Shown: positions 9,163 to 18,112, counted from the first letter of the stretch. The stretch: DNA of 64,000 nt from Candidatus Caccoplasma merdavium (GCA_018715595.1 DVLI01000005.1:1-64000), one strand, 5' to 3'. Notes: a model not told the origin generated them from the sequence alone. Made by a program: numbers and translations.

Positions 9163-9915
9163 CTATTTTTTCTTTTTGGGGAAAAGTCTCGATGTAGCCA
9201 GGTGCCACTTGCACAGGCGGTAAACTATCGACACCCGCAGCACACCCAATCCGTAGATACTGCTGCGAATCATATTGATGGAAGAAGCCTCATCGAAATA
9301 TTTGGTGGGGCAGGTCACCTCTCCTATCTCGTAGCCGGTCCAGAAGATTTGCGCCAGCATCTCGTTGTCGAAAACGAAATCGTCGGAGTCGGTATTGTAA
9401 TTGATTGCCCGCAGCACCTCGGCCGAGAAGGCCCGATAGCCGGTGTGGTATTCCGAGAGTTTCTGGTTGAGCAGGATATTCTGCGTAAAGGTCAAGATGC
9501 GGTTGGCCACATATTTCACCCACGGCATGCCGCCTTTGCGGGCCCCTTTGCCCAGTATGCGGGAAGCCAACACGACGGGATAGACATCGTTGGCAATGAC
9601 GTATGCCATCGAGGCTATGAGCTTGGGGGTGTATTGGTAATCGGGGTGCAGCATGATGACGATGTCGGCACCCAGCTCCAACGCCCGGTTGTAACAGGTC
9701 TTTTGGTTGCCGCCGTAGCCCTTGTTGCGCTCGTGCACGAGAATCTCCTTTATGCCAAGGCGGGCAGCCTCCTCCACGGTATTGTCTTTGCTGCAATCGT
9801 CGGTGAGAATGACCTCATCGACAATGTCAAACGGTATTTCGTCATAGGTCTGCTTCAAGGTCTTCTCGGCATTGTAGGCCGGCATCACCACGACGACTTT
9901 CTTGTTTCCTATCAT
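9163..9915 (-). CDS. Family 2 glycosyltransferase (polyprenyl-phosphate sugar synthase type)
   Basis: A GT-A fold transferase of about 250 residues. The N-terminus reads KKVVVVMPAYNAEKTLKQTY, the nucleotide-binding strand, followed by DEVILTDDCSKDNTVEEA and a DPDYQ-like acidic motif here seen as LHPDYQYTP. There is no C-terminal membrane pair, so it resembles soluble dolichol/polyprenol-phosphate mannose synthase enzymes. I chose the ATG at 9915: the frame also opens with TTG at 9921, but ATG is preferred and a promoter -7 element lies at 9939-9946. It is the first gene of a two-gene unit with the GT-C transferase, for which it probably makes the lipid-linked donor. Confidence 0.88.
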   Translation of the reverse strand: MIGNKKVVVVMPAYNAEKTLKQTYDEIPFDIVDEVILTDDCSKDNTVEEAARLGIKEILVHERNKGYGGNQKTCYNRALELGADIVIMLHPDYQYTPKLIASMAYVIANDVYPVVLASRILGKGARKGGMPWVKYVANRILTFTQNILLNQKLSEYHTGYRAFSAEVLRAINYNTDSDDFVFDNEMLAQIFWTGYEIGEVTCPTKYFDEASSINMIRSSIYGLGVLRVSIVYRLCKWHLATSRLFPKKKK

Positions 9916-9938
9916 ATACAATGCATCATTTTACGAAG

Positions 9939-9969
9939 CAAAGGTATATAAACAAATTTTTACTACCAA
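9939..9969 (-). promoter_or_regulatory. Promoter of the glycosyltransferase pair
   Basis: Minus-strand TACCTTTG (9939-9946) with a TTG -33 core (9967-9969), spacer 20. Transcription would start near 9932, giving a short leader of about 17 bases. Confidence 0.65.
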
Positions 9970-10124
9970 CTCTATATAAGAAAAAGGCGGCAAAAGTTCC
10001 GGGCCGTACGCATGGCAAAGGCATAACCACCGAAGCAGTGAAACTTGAAAAGCGGCAAGCCCGATTGGTCGCGCCGCCGGCTTGCACAGATAAAAAAGGG
10101 GTCAAAATTTTTCGGAACCAAACG

Positions 10125-10153
10125 TTGGCGGAACCATTTTTTTTGTACTTTTG
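10125..10153 (+). promoter_or_regulatory. Promoter of the pyrB operon
   Basis: TTG (10125-10127), an 18-base spacer, then TACTTTTG (10146-10153), an exact TAnnTTTG match. The predicted start near 10158-10160 leaves a 165-base leader before pyrB, with a leader ORF beginning almost at the 5' end. Confidence 0.75.
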
Positions 10154-10161
10154 TGTGATAT

Positions 10162-10269
10162 ATGGACGGGAAGTTGAGACATAGGGCCGAAACACATCGT
10201 AAGGAGCGGCAGCTCGTTGCAGAAGAGGCTTTTTTCTTTTTCCCGAACGCCGACCGACCGGAACACTGA
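10162..10269 (+). CDS. Candidate pyrB leader peptide (35 residues)
   Basis: Too short for ordinary gene finding. ATG at 10162 opens a 35-codon frame ending with TGA at 10267-10269. An in-frame TGA sits just upstream, so this ATG is the only start. Codons 24-27 are four phenylalanines, TTT TTC TTT TTC, making a U-rich tract at 10230-10242 in the RNA. The stop lies 6 bases before a terminator hairpin. This is the architecture of the enterobacterial pyrL leader, where the ribosome follows a polymerase that stalls in the U-rich tract when UTP is low and so blocks the terminator. The start is only 2-4 bases from the predicted transcript 5' end, so translation would be nearly leaderless. Translation is inferred, not shown. 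Confidence 0.6.
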   Translation: MDGKLRHRAETHRKERQLVAEEAFFFFPNADRPEH

Positions 10270-10275
10270 CAAGGT

Positions 10276-10294
10276 GACCGCATCGGTCTTTTTT
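10276..10294 (+). terminator. Candidate pyrB attenuator
   Basis: Stem GACCG / CGGTC with a 3-base loop, followed by six T residues (10289-10294). Flanking AAGG can pair further with the T-tract. It ends 29 bases before the pyrB ATG, so it must be bypassed for pyrB expression. Two more copies of GACCG (10252-10256, 10256-10260) could compete for the 3' arm. Confidence 0.65.
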
Positions 10295-10323
10295 GTGTCT
10301 TATCCTTACAAATAATAAACGTT

Positions 10324-11247
10324 ATGAGAAGAAACGAGAGTTTAGTATCCATTACCGATTATTCCAAAGAAGAAATTTTGGAAGTGCTCGAAACAGCCAA
10401 ACTCTTTGAGAAGAACCCCAACCGCCATGTTCTCGACGGCAAGGTCATCGCCACCCTGTTTTTTGAGCCGTCGACACGCACGAGACTGAGTTTTGAAACA
10501 GCCGTGAACCGATTGGGCGGCCATGTCATCGGATTTTCCGATGCCTCGACGACCAGTTCGACCAAAGGGGAAACGCTGAAAGACACCATCATCATGGTGA
10601 GCAACTATGTCGACCTCATCATCATGCGCCACTATCTCGACGGTGCCGCCCGCTACGCCTCGGAGGTATCGCCCAAGCCCATCATCAACGCCGGAGACGG
10701 GTCGAACCAACACCCGTCGCAGACGATGCTCGACCTCTACTCCATCTACAAGACACAAGGCACTCTCGAAAATCTCAACATCACCATGGTGGGCGACCTC
10801 AAATACGGCCGCACGGTACACTCGCTGCTCATGGCCATGTCGCACTTCCACCCCACTTTCCACTTTGTCGCTCCCGAAGAGCTGAAAATGCCCGAAGAGT
10901 ACAAGCTCTACTGCGACAAGCTGGGCATCGCCTATGCCGAGCACCACGACTTTACCGAGGAAATCATCAACCAGGCCGACATCTTGTATATGACCCGTGT
11001 GCAACGCGAACGATTTACCGACCTGATGGAGTATGAAAAGGTGAAAAACGTCTATACCCTGCGCAACGCCATGCTCGAAAACAGCAAACCGAACCTGCGC
11101 ATTCTGCACCCGCTGCCCCGTGTCAACGAGATTGCCTACGACGTCGACGACAACCCCAAGGCTTACTACTTCGAGCAGGCCAAGAACGGCCTTTATGCCC
11201 GACAAGCCATCATCTGCAAAGTACTGGGCATCAAAATCAACGACTAA
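10324..11247 (+). CDS. pyrB: Aspartate carbamoyltransferase catalytic chain
   Basis: PyrB condenses carbamoyl phosphate with aspartate in the first committed step of pyrimidine synthesis. The 307-residue protein has the carbamoyl-phosphate loop [15 protein letters not shown], with STRTR at 50-54, and the aspartate-side motif HPLPRVNEI near residue 260. It is followed 24 bases later by pyrI, so the holoenzyme should be the allosteric PyrB-PyrI type. A leader with an apparent UTP-sensitive attenuator precedes it. Confidence 0.98.
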   Translation: MRRNESLVSITDYSKEEILEVLETAKLFEKNPNRHVLDGKVIATLFFEPSTRTRLSFETAVNRLGGHVIGFSDASTTSSTKGETLKDTIIMVSNYVDLIIMRHYLDGAARYASEVSPKPIINAGDGSNQHPSQTMLDLYSIYKTQGTLENLNITMVGDLKYGRTVHSLLMAMSHFHPTFHFVAPEELKMPEEYKLYCDKLGIAYAEHHDFTEEIINQADILYMTRVQRERFTDLMEYEKVKNVYTLRNAMLENSKPNLRILHPLPRVNEIAYDVDDNPKAYYFEQAKNGLYARQAIICKVLGIKIND

Positions 11248-11271
11248 CTCCACCCCTCAAAAACATTCACT

Positions 11272-11733
11272 ATGGAACTCTCTGATAAAGAACTGAAAGT
11301 GGCCGCCCTCGAAAACGGCACCGTCATAGACCATATACCCTCGGACCAACTTTTCAACGTCGTGACCCTCCTCGGCCTCGACAAGCTCGACAAGAGCATC
11401 ACCATCGGCAACAACCTTTGCAGCCATAAAATAGGGAAAAAAGGCATCATAAAAATCGCCGATACCTACTTCAAGCAAGACGAGATAAACAAAATCGCCA
11501 TTTTGGCCCCCAACGCCAAAATCAACATCATAAAAAATTATACCGTCATCGACAAGCAAACCGTGTCACTGCCCGACACCCTCATCGACACCATACGCTG
11601 CGCCAACCCCAAGTGCATCACCAACAACGAACCGATGCCCACGGTCTTCGACGTCATCGACAAAGAACACATCGTCGTGAAGTGCCGCTATTGCGAACAA
11701 GCGATTGCAAAAAACGAAATCAAGCTCAAATAA
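11272..11733 (+). CDS. pyrI: Aspartate carbamoyltransferase regulatory chain
   Basis: PyrI binds ATP, CTP and UTP and modulates PyrB. It is 153 residues, the usual length. The N-terminal allosteric domain is followed by the C-terminal zinc domain with ligands C110, C115, C138 and C141 (CANPKC and CRYC motifs), which hold the contact to the catalytic trimers. It sits between pyrB and a flavin-reductase-like gene that starts 9 bases downstream, indicating one transcript. Confidence 0.97.
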   Translation: MELSDKELKVAALENGTVIDHIPSDQLFNVVTLLGLDKLDKSITIGNNLCSHKIGKKGIIKIADTYFKQDEINKIAILAPNAKINIIKNYTVIDKQTVSLPDTLIDTIRCANPKCITNNEPMPTVFDVIDKEHIVVKCRYCEQAIAKNEIKLK

Positions 11734-11742
11734 GCTCGCGGA

Positions 11743-12342
11743 ATGGCCAAAGAGAGAATCACCCCATCGGGTGAAAAAGTAGAATGGAAACCCGGCACGA
11801 TGATATACCCGCTGCCGGCCGCCCTCATCAGTTGCGGGGCAACGCCCGACGAATACAATGTGCTCACCGCCAGCTGGGTGGGAACGATATGCAGCAATCC
11901 GCCCATGTGTTATGTCTCGGTGCGTCCCGAACGCCACTCCCACCCCATCATCGAGCGCAACATGGCCTTTGTCATCAACCTCACCACCGAAGAGCTGGCC
12001 CGCGTCACCGACTGGTGCGGCGTGCGCTCGGGCAAAGAGTTCGACAAATTTGCCGAATGCGGCCTCACCCCCGTCGCCTCGAAAAAAGTCGCCGCGCCCT
12101 ACCTGAAAGAGTCGCCGCTGAGCATCGAATGCAACGTGCGGGAGGTCCTGCACCTCGGCAGCCACGACATGTTCATCGCCGACGTAGAGGGAATACTCGC
12201 CGACGCCGCTTTCATCGACACCGAGACCGGAGCCTTCGACATGGAAAAAGCCGGCCTGCTGGTCTATTCCCACGGCCACTACTACAAGACGGGCGACCCT
12301 ATCGGGAAATTCGGTTGGTCGGTCGAGAAAAAAAGGAAATGA
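11743..12342 (+). CDS. Flavin reductase-like FMN-binding split-barrel protein
   Basis: A 199-residue protein of the flavin-reductase-like family, with the opening WKPGTMIYPLPAALISCG and the central VGTICSNPPMCYVSVRPERHS that form the FMN-binding split barrel, and the typical NLTTEELARVTDWCGV segment. Members reduce flavins or bind FMN; the physiological partner is unknown. It begins 9 bases after pyrI and so is in the pyr operon, although no pyrimidine step needs a separate flavin reductase. glyA follows with its own promoter. Confidence 0.85.
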   Translation: MAKERITPSGEKVEWKPGTMIYPLPAALISCGATPDEYNVLTASWVGTICSNPPMCYVSVRPERHSHPIIERNMAFVINLTTEELARVTDWCGVRSGKEFDKFAECGLTPVASKKVAAPYLKESPLSIECNVREVLHLGSHDMFIADVEGILADAAFIDTETGAFDMEKAGLLVYSHGHYYKTGDPIGKFGWSVEKKRK

Positions 12343-12381
12343 TTTTCGACCCCACCTGCACCATAACCCACAAAAAAAGAT

Positions 12382-12389
12382 TATCTTTG
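12382..12389 (+). promoter_or_regulatory. -7 element of glyA
   Basis: TATCTTTG, exact TAnnTTTG match, 49 bases before the glyA ATG. The -33 element is not clear. Confidence 0.55.
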
Positions 12390-12438
12390 CCGCTTCTTAC
12401 AATAAACACCGCAACGTATAAACTTTAATCCAAAAACA

Positions 12439-13719
12439 ATGAAGAGAGACAACGCCATCTTCGACATCATCGAGAGCGAACACCAACGCCAGATGAAAGG
12501 AATCGAACTTATCGCCTCTGAAAATTTCGTTAGCGACCAAGTGATGCAAGCCATGGGCTCGTGCCTCACCAACAAATATGCCGAAGGCTATCCCGGCAAA
12601 CGCTACTACGGAGGTTGTGAAGTGGTGGACCAAGCCGAGCAACTGGCCATCGACCGGTTGAAAGAGATTTTCGGCGCCGAATGGGCCAACGTACAACCCC
12701 ACTCGGGTGCACAAGCCAACATGGCCGTATTCATGGCCGTACTGAATCCCGGAGACAAATTCCTCGGTCTCAACCTCTCACACGGCGGTCACCTCTCGCA
12801 CGGTTCTCCCGTGAACTTCTCGGGATTGATGTTCCAACCCTTGGAATATGGCGTAAAAGAAGATACCGGCTATGTCGACTATGACATGATGGAAGAGGTC
12901 GCCCTGCGCGAACGCCCGAAACTGATTGTCGGCGGTGCATCGGCCTACTCCCGCGAATGGGACTATGCCCGCATGCGTCGCATTGCCGACGAGATTGGCG
13001 CAATCCTCATGATAGACATGGCACACCCGGCCGGTCTCATTGCCGCCGGATTGCTCGACAACCCGTTGAAATATGCCCACATCGTCACCTCGACCACCCA
13101 CAAGACACTCCGCGGCCCGCGCGGCGGTATCATCTTGATGGGCAAAGACTTTGACAACCCTTGGGGCAAAACCACGCCCAAAGGAGAAATCAAGAAAATG
13201 TCGGCCCTGCTCGACTCGGCCGTTTTCCCCGGCGTACAAGGCGGCCCGCTCGAACATGTCATCGCAGCCAAAGCCGTAGCCTTCGGCGAAGCCCTGCAAC
13301 CCGAATACAAGGAATACCAAAAACAGGTGAAGAAAAATGCAGCCACCATGGCTCAGGCCTTCATCGACAAAGGCTACAAAATCATCTCCAACGGTACCGA
13401 CAACCACTGCATGCTCATCGACCTGCGCACCAAATTCCCCGACCTCACCGGTAAAGTGGCCGAGAAAGCCCTTGTTGCCGCCGACATCACGGCCAACAAG
13501 AACATGGTACCCTTCGACAGCCGTTCGCCGTTCCAGACATCGGGTATCCGCTTGGGAACGCCGGCCATCACCACCCGCGGCGCCAAGGAAGACCTCATGC
13601 TCGAAATCGTCGAAATGATCGACACCGTGCTCAAAGCACCCGAAAACGAGGCCGTCATCAAGAGCGTCCGTGAGAAAGTAAACGCCACGATGAAAAATTA
13701 TCCCATCTTCGCTTACTAA
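12439..13719 (+). CDS. glyA: Serine hydroxymethyltransferase
   Basis: GlyA interconverts serine and glycine with tetrahydrofolate, supplying one-carbon units for purine, thymidylate and methionine synthesis. The 426-residue PLP enzyme is full length. The PLP lysine lies in [15 protein letters not shown] (K222), and the folate/serine-binding region [14 protein letters not shown] spans about 47-60. A perfect 11-base terminator stem follows 21 bases after the stop, so glyA ends its transcript. Confidence 0.98.
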   Translation: MKRDNAIFDIIESEHQRQMKGIELIASENFVSDQVMQAMGSCLTNKYAEGYPGKRYYGGCEVVDQAEQLAIDRLKEIFGAEWANVQPHSGAQANMAVFMAVLNPGDKFLGLNLSHGGHLSHGSPVNFSGLMFQPLEYGVKEDTGYVDYDMMEEVALRERPKLIVGGASAYSREWDYARMRRIADEIGAILMIDMAHPAGLIAAGLLDNPLKYAHIVTSTTHKTLRGPRGGIILMGKDFDNPWGKTTPKGEIKKMSALLDSAVFPGVQGGPLEHVIAAKAVAFGEALQPEYKEYQKQVKKNAATMAQAFIDKGYKIISNGTDNHCMLIDLRTKFPDLTGKVAEKALVAADITANKNMVPFDSRSPFQTSGIRLGTPAITTRGAKEDLMLEIVEMIDTVLKAPENEAVIKSVREKVNATMKNYPIFAY

Positions 13720-13740
13720 ACGGAAATCACATATAGACAG

Positions 13741-13773
13741 ATAGGGCAGGTACCGAACCTGCCCTATTTTTTT
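13741..13773 (+). terminator. Intrinsic terminator of glyA
   Basis: Perfect 11-base stem ATAGGGCAGGT / ACCTGCCCTAT with loop ACCGA, running into seven T residues. Confidence 0.92.
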
Positions 13774-13817
13774 ACCCATTTGCCCCAAAAGTCCACCCAA
13801 GATAGGGGGAGATATCG

Positions 13818-13825
13818 TATATTTG
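13818..13825 (+). promoter_or_regulatory. -7 element of the pectinase gene
   Basis: TATATTTG, exact TAnnTTTG match, 44 bases before the ATG at 13870. No good -33 TTTG was seen, as expected for an activator-dependent catabolic promoter, though this is only inference. Confidence 0.5.
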
Positions 13826-13869
13826 AGGAAATTTAAAAACCGAACTTCATACAAATACACCTTTCAACC

Positions 13870-16800
13870 ATGAAAACAAAGTCACTCATCTGTGGCATGA
13901 CAGCGCTCCTGTCTCTCGGCCTTGCCCCGATACAGGCCCAGCAATACGACCCGCCCTGTGTCGTCGAACAGTGGAGCAATGCTTCGACCTGCGAAAAAGT
14001 CATCGACATCAATTTCTCCGACGCCGACATGCCCGACACCTGGCCGGGCGGCACCGGCATGGCCTGCCCCTCATACAGCGAAGGTGGCTACTACAACGGC
14101 ATTCTCGAAGTGCCCCTCTACGAGGGTGGTGAGAAAAGCGCGCACACCTATCCGCTGCTTTTCCACAACTGCACCTTTGCCAACCGGAATTCCAACAACG
14201 GCTATGCCGCTGCCACGGCCGCCTTTGCCCGGCAGTACTACGAAGGACAGAATGCCACGCAGAAAAACGACTGGACACAACCGGGACACACCGTCTATCT
14301 CGAAGACGAAATCACCTACGCCAACGGAAAACCCAATCACGGCATCGCCGGCTACGCCCACCTGTGCCGCGACGGCGCGACGACCGATGGCAACGGCAAC
14401 AAGGTGAGCATGCACGGGTGGATTGAAATCGACCACATACCCTACGTCGAACGCGTGCAATGGTCGTGGTCGTCATCATCGTGGGGGCGTGGCATGAAGT
14501 GCGACTACAAGATAGGCGACGGCGAGTGGCAACCCCTCGTGTGGATGGGCAGCAACCGGCAGAAAAACGGCTACACCGTATACAGCGACCAGGGCTATTT
14601 CATGGAGAACATCATCGACGCCCCGGACGTCTCACTGCGCTGGCGCATCTGGGACGGCGACCCGGGAACCACCACGTTCCAGACCGACGCCTCGGGCAAT
14701 CCCCTCTTCAACGTCGCCATCGACCCCTACGGACAGCAACAGCCGGTGAAGATACACAAGATACAAATCTTCGGCAGTCCCATCTCGGCCGAGCAAGCCT
14801 CGTATGCCCGTGAAAACCCGGTTTCGGACGTGGGCGAAATCACCTTCGGCGGTGACGAGACCGACCCCGACGACCCCGAGGGCTCGCAAGATGAAGATGT
14901 GCCCTGCACATTCGGCATCGTGGCCCAGGACGGCAGCGGCGACTACACCACCATACAGGCCGCCATCGACGCCGTGGCCGACGGTACACGCGGCATCATC
15001 TTCATACGCGACGGCATCTATGACGAAAACATCTATGCCGGCACATCGAACGACAAGGACAAATACATCAGCCTCATCGGCGAAAGCCGCGACGGCACGA
15101 TACTCACCTCGTCGACCGACCGCGGCAGCGGCAACCCACAAAACAACTACACCGATTGCGCCGCGCTGAACGTCTACGTCAAGAAATTCTACGCCGAGAA
15201 TCTCACCATACGCAACACGGCGGGCAACGTGGGGCAGGCCGAGGCCCTCTACACGGCCGGTGACGCCCATATCTTCAACAACTGCAAAATCAGCGGATTC
15301 CAGGATACCTACAAATCGAACTCGGGCAGCCGCGGCTATTTCTACAACTGCCTCATCGAAGGCGCCACCGACTTCATCTACGACAGCGGGCTCGAATGGT
15401 TCGAGAACTGCACCATCAACTGCCTGCCCGGCGGCAGCTACATCACTGCGGCAGCCGACGCCTCGCTGAAAATGACGCAAGTGCTTTACCCGCAACTCTC
15501 CAACGCCACCTTCTATGCCGGACTCTTCTTCAACCGCTGCCACATCACCGCCGCTGACGGGGTGGCCAATGGCAGCTACTACCTGGGACGTCCGTGGAAA
15601 GAAATGTGCGGAACCGCCTTCCTCAACTGCACACTGGGCAACCACATCAAAGGGGCAGGCTGGTCCACCTGGAACGGTGCCGAAAACTCGGCTTCGTACT
15701 ATGAATACAACAACACCGACACCGAAGGGAACCCCGTCGATGTGTCGCAACGTGCCGCATGGAGCCGCCAGGCCACCCAAGCCGAATATGAAACCTACTT
15801 CAACACCACGTTCCTGTATGATGCACAAAACCCCAATGAGCTGTTCGACCCCGCGAGCCTGCTGGCCGGCATCAAAGCCCCCGGCCGTGCAACCATTAGC
15901 GGGAAAGAACTCTCCTGGGAAGCGGTGGACAATGCTGCCGGATACATGGTTATGCGCAACGACAAGGTGGTAGCCTTTACCACCGAAACCGTTTACGAAG
16001 CCGACGACAACACGGCCGCATGGAGCGTAAAAGCCGTTTCGCAACGCGGCATCACCAGTGAGGCAGCCTCGTGCAAATCGCCCTTGCTGGCCTTCCCCAC
16101 CGCCGAAGGATTCGGCAAGTTCGCCACAGGAGGCCGCGGCGGCAAAGTGGTAACCGTGACCAACCTCAACGACAGCGGCGAAGGGTCACTGCGCTGGGCT
16201 TTCGAACAATACAAGGACCAACCGCTGACCATCGTATTTGCCGTGTCGGGCGAAATCGTCCTGCAATCGGAAATGAAGATCAACCGCAAGAACTGGACGC
16301 TGGCGGGACAGACCGCTCCCGGCGACGGCATTGTCATCACCCACCACAAGATGAACTTCGGCAGTTCCGAAAACTTCATCGTGCGCAACATGCGTTTCCG
16401 CATCGGGCAGAAAGACGCACAAGGGAACATTCTCGCCGAGAACGCCTGCGGCGCCGAGAACTGCACCAACTTCATCTTCGACCACTGCACCTTCGGCTGG
16501 TCGGTCGAAGAGAACATGAACGTCTTCGACTCACACTTCCACACCGTGCAATACTGCATCATACATGAAGGGCTCTACGACGCCGGCCACTCCAAGGGCG
16601 CCCGCGGATATGGCTGCCAATGGGGCGGCTCGCCGGCCACCTACCACCACAACCTGTTGGCCCACAACAACAGCCGCAGCTGCCGCTTCAACGGCGCGCG
16701 CGGAGAAGACTATGTCGTGTATCTCGAATACATCAACAACGTCAACTACAACTGGGGCAGCCGACTGGGGTGCTACGGCGGTGAAAACACGGCCGACATT

Positions 16801-17742
16801 ACCGAATTTAACGGATTGAACTCGGCGCACGAGTGCAACTTCATCAACAACTACTACCGTCCCGGCAAGAACACAACGAGCCAGACCTTCGTGGCGCCCT
16901 CCTACGCCCGCGACGGAGCCACGTCATGGGGCCCCTCCCAATGGTACATCAACGGAAATGTCATGCACGGGAACACGTCGGTAACCAACAACAACTGGAA
17001 CGGCGTTGCTCCCGATGCCGGCTACTCGCTCGCCCAACTGCGTGTCGACACCCTCATCGTGCCGCAGCTCAACTACTACCGCTGGACGCTGCCTGTCAAG
17101 TATGGCGAATACGACTTTGAGACCTACGCCTACGCTGCCAGCGAATACGAAACCGCACAAGAGGCTTACGAGACCGTTCTCGACAAAGCCGGCACCATCA
17201 ACCGCGACGCCATAGAGCAACGCATCGTCAGTGACGTGCGCAACGGAGTCACCACCAACAATGGCGGCAGCAAAGGCAACGGCATCATCGACACCGAAAA
17301 CGACGCCGAGGGATTCATCGCTTACTCGACCGACTACACCGTACCCGCCGACAGCGACGGCGACGGCATGCCCGACGCTTGGGAAACGGCACACGGGCTC
17401 AACCCGCAAGTGGCCGACAACAACATGGTAAACAGCGACGGATACACCGCTCTCGAAGTCTATCTCAACAGCCTCATGGGCGAAGAGATGGATACCCACT
17501 TCACCAGCGGCATCGTTGCGCCCGAGACCGATGAATGCGGCGTGTGGTATGCCGACGGTATGCTGCACATCGGCTCTGCCGCCGGACAACCGGTCGTTGT
17601 TTCCAACAGTGCCGGACAGACAGTGCTGCTCACCCGGGCCAACACCGAAAGCCTCAGCCTCGAACACCTGCCAAGAGGGTTCTACATCGTCAGCCTCACA
17701 CAAGCTACCGGGAAACGCGAAACCCTGAAAATCATTCGCTAA
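13870..17742 (+). CDS. Secreted pectin methylesterase (CE8) - pectate lyase (PL1) fusion with secretion tail
   Basis: A 1290-residue modular enzyme. A signal peptide (MKTKSLICGMTALLSLGLAP, cleavage near AQA-Q) is followed by a 320-residue N-terminal region of unclear fold. The pectin methylesterase domain spans about 345-650, with GFQDTY near 475, GATDFIYD near 498 and the signature LGRPW near 572. A short fibronectin-III-like linker (about 675-740) leads to a pectate-lyase family 1 beta-helix (about 743-1100) opening with GFGKFATGGRGG. Near 1161 is DSDGDGMPDAWE, a calcium-binding dockerin/thrombospondin-3-like motif. The last 70 residues look like a type IX secretion sorting domain, ending RGFYIVSLTQATGKRETLKI. 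The enzyme should demethylate and cleave homogalacturonan at or outside the cell surface. No SusCD genes are adjacent. Confidence 0.92.
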   Translation: MKTKSLICGMTALLSLGLAPIQAQQYDPPCVVEQWSNASTCEKVIDINFSDADMPDTWPGGTGMACPSYSEGGYYNGILEVPLYEGGEKSAHTYPLLFHNCTFANRNSNNGYAAATAAFARQYYEGQNATQKNDWTQPGHTVYLEDEITYANGKPNHGIAGYAHLCRDGATTDGNGNKVSMHGWIEIDHIPYVERVQWSWSSSSWGRGMKCDYKIGDGEWQPLVWMGSNRQKNGYTVYSDQGYFMENIIDAPDVSLRWRIWDGDPGTTTFQTDASGNPLFNVAIDPYGQQQPVKIHKIQIFGSPISAEQASYARENPVSDVGEITFGGDETDPDDPEGSQDEDVPCTFGIVAQDGSGDYTTIQAAIDAVADGTRGIIFIRDGIYDENIYAGTSNDKDKYISLIGESRDGTILTSSTDRGSGNPQNNYTDCAALNVYVKKFYAENLTIRNTAGNVGQAEALYTAGDAHIFNNCKISGFQDTYKSNSGSRGYFYNCLIEGATDFIYDSGLEWFENCTINCLPGGSYITAAADASLKMTQVLYPQLSNATFYAGLFFNRCHITAADGVANGSYYLGRPWKEMCGTAFLNCTLGNHIKGAGWSTWNGAENSASYYEYNNTDTEGNPVDVSQRAAWSRQATQAEYETYFNTTFLYDAQNPNELFDPASLLAGIKAPGRATISGKELSWEAVDNAAGYMVMRNDKVVAFTTETVYEADDNTAAWSVKAVSQRGITSEAASCKSPLLAFPTAEGFGKFATGGRGGKVVTVTNLNDSGEGSLRWAFEQYKDQPLTIVFAVSGEIVLQSEMKINRKNWTLAGQTAPGDGIVITHHKMNFGSSENFIVRNMRFRIGQKDAQGNILAENACGAENCTNFIFDHCTFGWSVEENMNVFDSHFHTVQYCIIHEGLYDAGHSKGARGYGCQWGGSPATYHHNLLAHNNSRSCRFNGARGEDYVVYLEYINNVNYNWGSRLGCYGGENTADITEFNGLNSAHECNFINNYYRPGKNTTSQTFVAPSYARDGATSWGPSQWYINGNVMHGNTSVTNNNWNGVAPDAGYSLAQLRVDTLIVPQLNYYRWTLPVKYGEYDFETYAYAASEYETAQEAYETVLDKAGTINRDAIEQRIVSDVRNGVTTNNGGSKGNGIIDTENDAEGFIAYSTDYTVPADSDGDGMPDAWETAHGLNPQVADNNMVNSDGYTALEVYLNSLMGEEMDTHFTSGIVAPETDECGVWYADGMLHIGSAAGQPVVVSNSAGQTVLLTRANTESLSLEHLPRGFYIVSLTQATGKRETLKIIR

Positions 17743-17760
17743 ACAATATCCCATTCAATC

Positions 17761-17797
17761 CAAGAGCCGTCCCCGGACAAGTCGGGGACGGCTCTTG
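17761..17797. terminator. Perfect 15-base hairpin after the pectinase gene
   Basis: CAAGAGCCGTCCCCG / CGGGGACGGCTCTTG with a 7-base loop, 18 bases after the stop. There is no T-tract on the plus side, so it may be a stabilising or weak bidirectional terminator. Confidence 0.6.
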
Positions 17798-17880
17798 TGA
17801 TATATCCGTACCTCAAAAAACGATGCGGCAAAGAGAGCCGCTACGCTTGAATCCTACATGAGGTGTTGGGGAAAGCGCAT

Positions 17881-17903
17881 AAAAAAAGCCCTCGTGAGAG
17901 AGC
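17881..17903 (-). terminator. Terminator at the end of the candidate structured RNA
   Basis: Minus-strand stem GCTCTC / GAGGGC (one G-U) with loop TCAC, followed by seven T residues (A at 17881-17887 on plus). A second T7 directly follows the RNA's closing stem (17904-17910), so the 3' end could be at either. Confidence 0.7.
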
Positions 17904-18106
17904 AAAAAAAGAGATTGCGCCGTATGATGCGATGAAACTCCGAACGACAGGTTTTGAGTGCCCCTCCCCCTTTGTAATCCACCGTGCTAAGCATACCATA
18001 AAGGCGTGGCCCGCCATTGGAGAAGAAAGCTTGTCTCGGTATTTCATAAGATTTGAAGAGTTTCCCAATCCAATACGACGCAATCTTATGTCTTAACCGT
18101 AATTGA
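17904..18106 (-). ncRNA. Candidate rod-shaped structured RNA, possibly 6S RNA
   Basis: No convincing coding frame exists here, yet a consensus promoter and terminators on the minus strand enclose about 200 bases. The 5' side AGATTGCGTCGTAT (18073-18086) pairs with ATACGGCGCAATCT (17912-17925) over 14 positions with a single G-U, closing the molecule. Inside, GAAACTC pairs with GAGTTTC, then CTTCTCC with GGGGGAG, separated by bulges, and an apical GGCG-GGCCA-CGCC hairpin caps the rod. Paired ends, a rod with internal bubbles and a length near 190 bases match 6S RNA, the polymerase-binding RNA, but primary-sequence identity cannot be claimed. RNase P RNA, tmRNA and SRP RNA signatures are absent. 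Confidence 0.5.
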
Positions 18107-18112
18107 CTATGA

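Noticed and set aside
10162-10324. PyrR-binding or other riboswitch-type control of pyrB
   Set aside because: No pyr-box consensus or known riboswitch core was visible; the leader is better explained by a coupled leader peptide and terminator.
17761-17797. Perfect hairpin as an attachment site or mobile-element end
   Set aside because: No integrase, duplicated target or partner repeat nearby; its position just after a stop codon fits a terminator or stabilising stem.
17904-18106. RNase P RNA, tmRNA or SRP RNA
   Set aside because: The conserved cores of these RNAs (for example ACAGAAA of RNase P, the GGAAGCAGC-type SRP loop, the alanine-tRNA-like ends of tmRNA) are absent.
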